64,000 bases of DNA, from the NCBI RefSeq assembly GCF_002101965.1, contig NZ_LQQA01000015.1:62001-126000 (forward strand). The letters run 5' to 3'. Of the stretch, positions 61,521-64,000 are shown in pieces. The stretch comes from Mycolicibacterium wolinskyi (lineage in GTDB: Bacteria; Actinomycetota; Actinomycetes; Mycobacteriales; Mycobacteriaceae). Within the stretch, counting starts at the first letter, position 1. Every line of letters begins with the position of its first letter. The position numbers and the translations under genes were made by a program. The notes beneath the pieces were generated by a model, which saw only the letters and a program-made list of their open reading frames with translations, did no database searches and was not told where the DNA came from.

Positions 61521-63086
61521 TCAGCGCAGGAACGCCTCGGCGTTGTTGGCGAGGTCCAGCAATGGTTGTGGCAGTGCGCCGAGCACGAAGGTGACTGCCG
61601 CGGTGACGGTGACGACGGCGGTCGTGAGCCCGCTCGGCACCACCACCTCGGGTGCGTCGTCGGGCGGGTCGGTGAAGAACATCAACACGATCACCCGGAC
61701 GTAGAAGTAGGCCGCGACCGCGCTGGCGATCACGCCGACGATCACCAACGGAATCGCCCCGCCTTCGCCCGCTGCCTTGAACACCGCGAACTTGCTGACG
61801 AATCCGCTCGTCAACGGGATACCGGCGAAGGCCAGCAGGAACAACGAAAACACTACGCCCACAAGAGGATAGCGGCGGCCCAGCCCCGCCCACGCCGACA
61901 TCGCGGTCTCCTCGTCGCCGGCGGCGTTGCGCACGAGCCCCACCACCGCGAACGCGCCGAGTGTACTGAACCCGTAGGCGAACAGATAGAACAGCGTTGA
62001 CGACACCCCGGCGGCATTGGCGGCGATCACGCCGGTGAGGATGAACCCCGAGTGCGCGACCGCCGAATACGCCAGCATGCGCTTCACGTCGTTCTGGGTG
62101 ACCGCGGTGACGGTGCCGACCACCATGGTAAGGATCGCGATCGCCCACAGCACCGGCCGCCAATCGTCGCGTAGCTGGGGGAGCGCGACATAGAAGATAC
62201 GCAGCATCGCGCCGAACGCCGCGATTTTGGTGGCGGCCGCCATGAACGCGGTGATCGCGGTGGGCGCTCCCTGGTACACGTCGGGTATCCACGAATGAAA
62301 TGGCACCGCACCGACTTTGAACAACACCCCGACCAGCAGCAGACCCACGCCGATTAGCGCCAGCGGTGTGTTGCCGGCACCGGCATCGACCGCGTCGGCG
62401 ATTCCGCCCAGGTCCAGCGTGCCCGAGTAGCCGTACAGCATCGCCGCGCCGTACAGGAAGAACGCCGACGAGAATGCGCCGAGCAGAAAGTATTTGAGCG
62501 CAGCTTCCTGTGACAGCAGCCGGCGCCGGCGGGCCAGCCCGCACAGCAGGTACAGCGGCAGCGACAGCACCTCGAGCGCGATGAACATGGTCAGCAGATC
62601 GTCGGCCGCCGGGAACAGCAGCATGCCGCCGATCGCGAACATGGTCAGCGGGAACACCTCGGTCTGCATCACACCGGTCTTGGTGGCGAGCTGCTCGGCG
62701 ACGCTGCCGGCCACCGCCGAGGCCTGCGGCGTGAACCCGTCCAAACCTCGTGCACCGTCGGCTGTTTGGCTGACCTTCTCCCGTTCGGCGATCAGCAGGA
62801 TTCCGAGAATGCCGACCAACGCGATCGTGCCTTGCAGAAACAGCGCAGGCGCGTCGAGCACGACCGCGCCCAGCACCGCCGGCTTGCCCGCCGTGCCGTG
62901 CAGGTCGCGGGCCACCAGCACCACGGCCACCACTGCCGCGACCAAGCCGCCCAGGGCGATGGTCACCTGGGCGGCGTAACGGGCTTGGCGGGGTGCGAAC
63001 GCTTCGATGAGTACGCCGAGGACCGCCACGCCGAACACGATCAGCATGGGGGAGAGCAGGCCGTACTCGATGCTGGGTGTGACCAT
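61521..63086 (-). CDS. nuoN: NADH-quinone oxidoreductase subunit N
   Basis: The 521-residue protein is an antiporter-like membrane subunit of complex I with about 14 helices. Motifs include FIALEVLSLPLYLLCG with the functional Glu, KYFLLGAFSSAFFLYGAAMLYG, LLVGVLFKVGAVPFHSWIPDVYQGAPTAITAFMA and KRMLAYSAVAHSGFIL. It helps pump protons during NADH oxidation in the cytoplasmic membrane. ATG 63086 lies 2 bases after the nuoM stop. As in other mycobacteria it closes the nuo operon; about 95 bases without a gene separate it from the enoyl-CoA hydratase start. Confidence 0.97.
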   Translation of the reverse strand: MVTPSIEYGLLSPMLIVFGVAVLGVLIEAFAPRQARYAAQVTIALGGLVAAVVAVVLVARDLHGTAGKPAVLGAVVLDAPALFLQGTIALVGILGILLIAEREKVSQTADGARGLDGFTPQASAVAGSVAEQLATKTGVMQTEVFPLTMFAIGGMLLFPAADDLLTMFIALEVLSLPLYLLCGLARRRRLLSQEAALKYFLLGAFSSAFFLYGAAMLYGYSGTLDLGGIADAVDAGAGNTPLALIGVGLLLVGVLFKVGAVPFHSWIPDVYQGAPTAITAFMAAATKIAAFGAMLRIFYVALPQLRDDWRPVLWAIAILTMVVGTVTAVTQNDVKRMLAYSAVAHSGFILTGVIAANAAGVSSTLFYLFAYGFSTLGAFAVVGLVRNAAGDEETAMSAWAGLGRRYPLVGVVFSLFLLAFAGIPLTSGFVSKFAVFKAAGEGGAIPLVIVGVIASAVAAYFYVRVIVLMFFTDPPDDAPEVVVPSGLTTAVVTVTAAVTFVLGALPQPLLDLANNAEAFLR

Positions 63087-63088
63087 GT

Positions 63089-64000
63089 CTAGCGTCCCCC
63101 CTCTGCCACGGTCGGGGCACTCGGCGGTGGATCGGTCTCACCGATCGTGGTCATGGTGTGCTCGACGGCCGGGTTGATCACGTCGAGTGCGGGCTTGGGG
63201 TAGATGCCGAGCACGAGCAACAGGGCGATCAACGGTGCCACCACGACGAGTTCGCGCGGCACCAGATCGCGGATCCGATGCTCACCGTCCGCGAGGCCGT
63301 CGCGCACCGGGCCGGTCATCATCCGCTGATAAGTCCACAGAATGTAGACGGCCGAGAGTACGAGGGCTGTCGCGGCGAACACCGCGAGAACCGGATATCG
63401 CGTGAATGTCCCGATGAGAACCAGGAACTCGCTGATGAACGGCGCCAGCCCGGGCAGCGAGAGGGTGGCCAGGCCGGCGACCAGGAAGGTCCCGGCCAGC
63501 ACCGGCGCCACTTTCTGGACTCCGCCGTAGGCGTCGATCAGGCGGGTGCCACGCCGGGACACGAGGAAACCAGCGATGAGGAACAGTGCGGCCGTGGATA
63601 TTCCGTGGTTGACCATGTAGAGCGTCGAACCGGACTGTCCCTGACTGGTCATCACGAAGATCCCGAGGATGATGAACCCGAAATGCGATATCGACGTGTA
63701 GGCGATCAACCGCATGACGTCGACCTGACCGATCGCCAGGATTGCGCCGTACACGATGCCGATCACCGCCAACGTGATCACGACGGGACGGAAATATGTT
63801 GATGCGTCCGGGAACAACTGCAGGCAGTAGCGCAACATGCCGAACGTGCCGACCTTGTCCATGATCGCCATCATCAGCACCGCACTGGCCGGCGTGGCCT
63901 CCACTGCCGCGTCGGGCAGCCATCGGTGGAACGGCCACAGCGGTGCCTTGACCGCGAACGCGAACATGAAGCCGAGGAACAGGAAATTCGCGACGGCCGG
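63089..64000 (-). CDS. nuoM: NADH-quinone oxidoreductase subunit M, C-terminal part
   Basis: The visible 303 codons are the C-terminal portion of NuoM; the start lies beyond base 64000. The segment FLFLGFMFAFAVKAPLWPFHRWLPDAAVEATPASAVLMMAIMDKVG carries the conserved Lys of the proton channel and the WLPDAHxEAP-like loop. LIAYTSISHFGFIILGI, SLPGLAPFISEFLVLIGTF and a late PRELVVVAPLIALLLVLGIYPKPALDVINP follow. It is one of three antiporter-like proton-pumping subunits of complex I and is directly followed by nuoN. Confidence 0.97.
   Translation of the reverse strand, partial: PAVANFLFLGFMFAFAVKAPLWPFHRWLPDAAVEATPASAVLMMAIMDKVGTFGMLRYCLQLFPDASTYFRPVVITLAVIGIVYGAILAIGQVDVMRLIAYTSISHFGFIILGIFVMTSQGQSGSTLYMVNHGISTAALFLIAGFLVSRRGTRLIDAYGGVQKVAPVLAGTFLVAGLATLSLPGLAPFISEFLVLIGTFTRYPVLAVFAATALVLSAVYILWTYQRMMTGPVRDGLADGEHRIRDLVPRELVVVAPLIALLLVLGIYPKPALDVINPAVEHTMTTIGETDPPPSAPTVAEGGR

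Noticed and set aside
61426..63141. Open upstream extension of the enoyl-CoA hydratase frame through nuoN
   Set aside because: It reads an alternative phase of nuoN with Arg/Gly-rich sequence. The crotonase begins naturally at ATG 61425.

Overview
The window looks like chromosome of a fast-growing mycobacterium (Mycolicibacterium type). The DNA is GC-rich and the genes are densely packed, often with 4-bp start/stop overlaps. The gene families are typical of that group: two MmpS/MmpL pairs, an F420-type luciferase-like oxidoreductase, a Ddn-like deazaflavin enzyme, an EthA-like Baeyer-Villiger monooxygenase, a mycobacterial SAM methyltransferase, a CYP151-like P450 system and the nuoM-nuoN end of the complex I operon. 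No rRNA, tRNA, insertion sequence, phage gene or CRISPR array was seen.

Layout. 1-3593: the N-terminal part of an MmpL with its MmpS, divergent from a TetR regulator. 3798-9974: a MetX-like hydrolase, an SDR, a hydroxypyruvate isomerase-like barrel, an MscS channel, a 49-codon gene, a TetR with a divergent dehalogenase-fold protein, and an orphan Imm-5-like protein. 10050-26460: the main feature, a catabolic island whose gene set fits breakdown of secondary or cyclic amines (piperidine, pyrrolidine or morpholine type). A permease diverges from a GntR regulator coupled to a Cache-domain protein. Next come P450, 3Fe-4S ferredoxin, ferredoxin reductase, a glutamine-synthetase-like ligase, a signal-less solute-binding protein, two PuuD-like amidohydrolases and a PucR regulator. 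Facing them on the minus strand are an aminotransferase, a glutaryl-CoA dehydrogenase-like enzyme, an aldehyde dehydrogenase and a CoA transferase. Read together they outline ring hydroxylation and opening, gamma-glutamyl protection, oxidation, deprotection, transamination, oxidation to a dicarboxylate, CoA activation and entry into beta-oxidation.

26513-34159: an NDH-2-like flavoprotein, a YdeI-like small protein, a second MmpS/MmpL/TetR unit and a membrane acyltransferase-SGNH protein with altered acyltransferase motifs. 34436-38842: GntP permease, CaiB-type CoA transferase, HMG-CoA-lyase-like enzyme and IclR regulator, probably a hydroxy-acid utilisation operon. 39064-42731: Ddn-like protein, MFS exporter and SDR divergent from a TetR, then another TetR. 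42841-47122: methyltransferase, XRE-cupin regulator, a cysteine-ended micropeptide, class II aldolase, DHDPS-like aldolase and YggS. Three copies of AGGACA-N5-TGTCCT mark the XRE regulator, the micropeptide and the aldolase operon. 47131-61425: mostly oxidoreductases and hydrolases of unknown substrate with their regulators. 61521-64000: nuoN and the C-terminal part of nuoM.

Three kinds of intergenic inverted repeat occur: type A at 21191 and 34210, type B at 42102 and 54165, and type C as a tandem pair at 55407-55548. Most sit between convergent genes.
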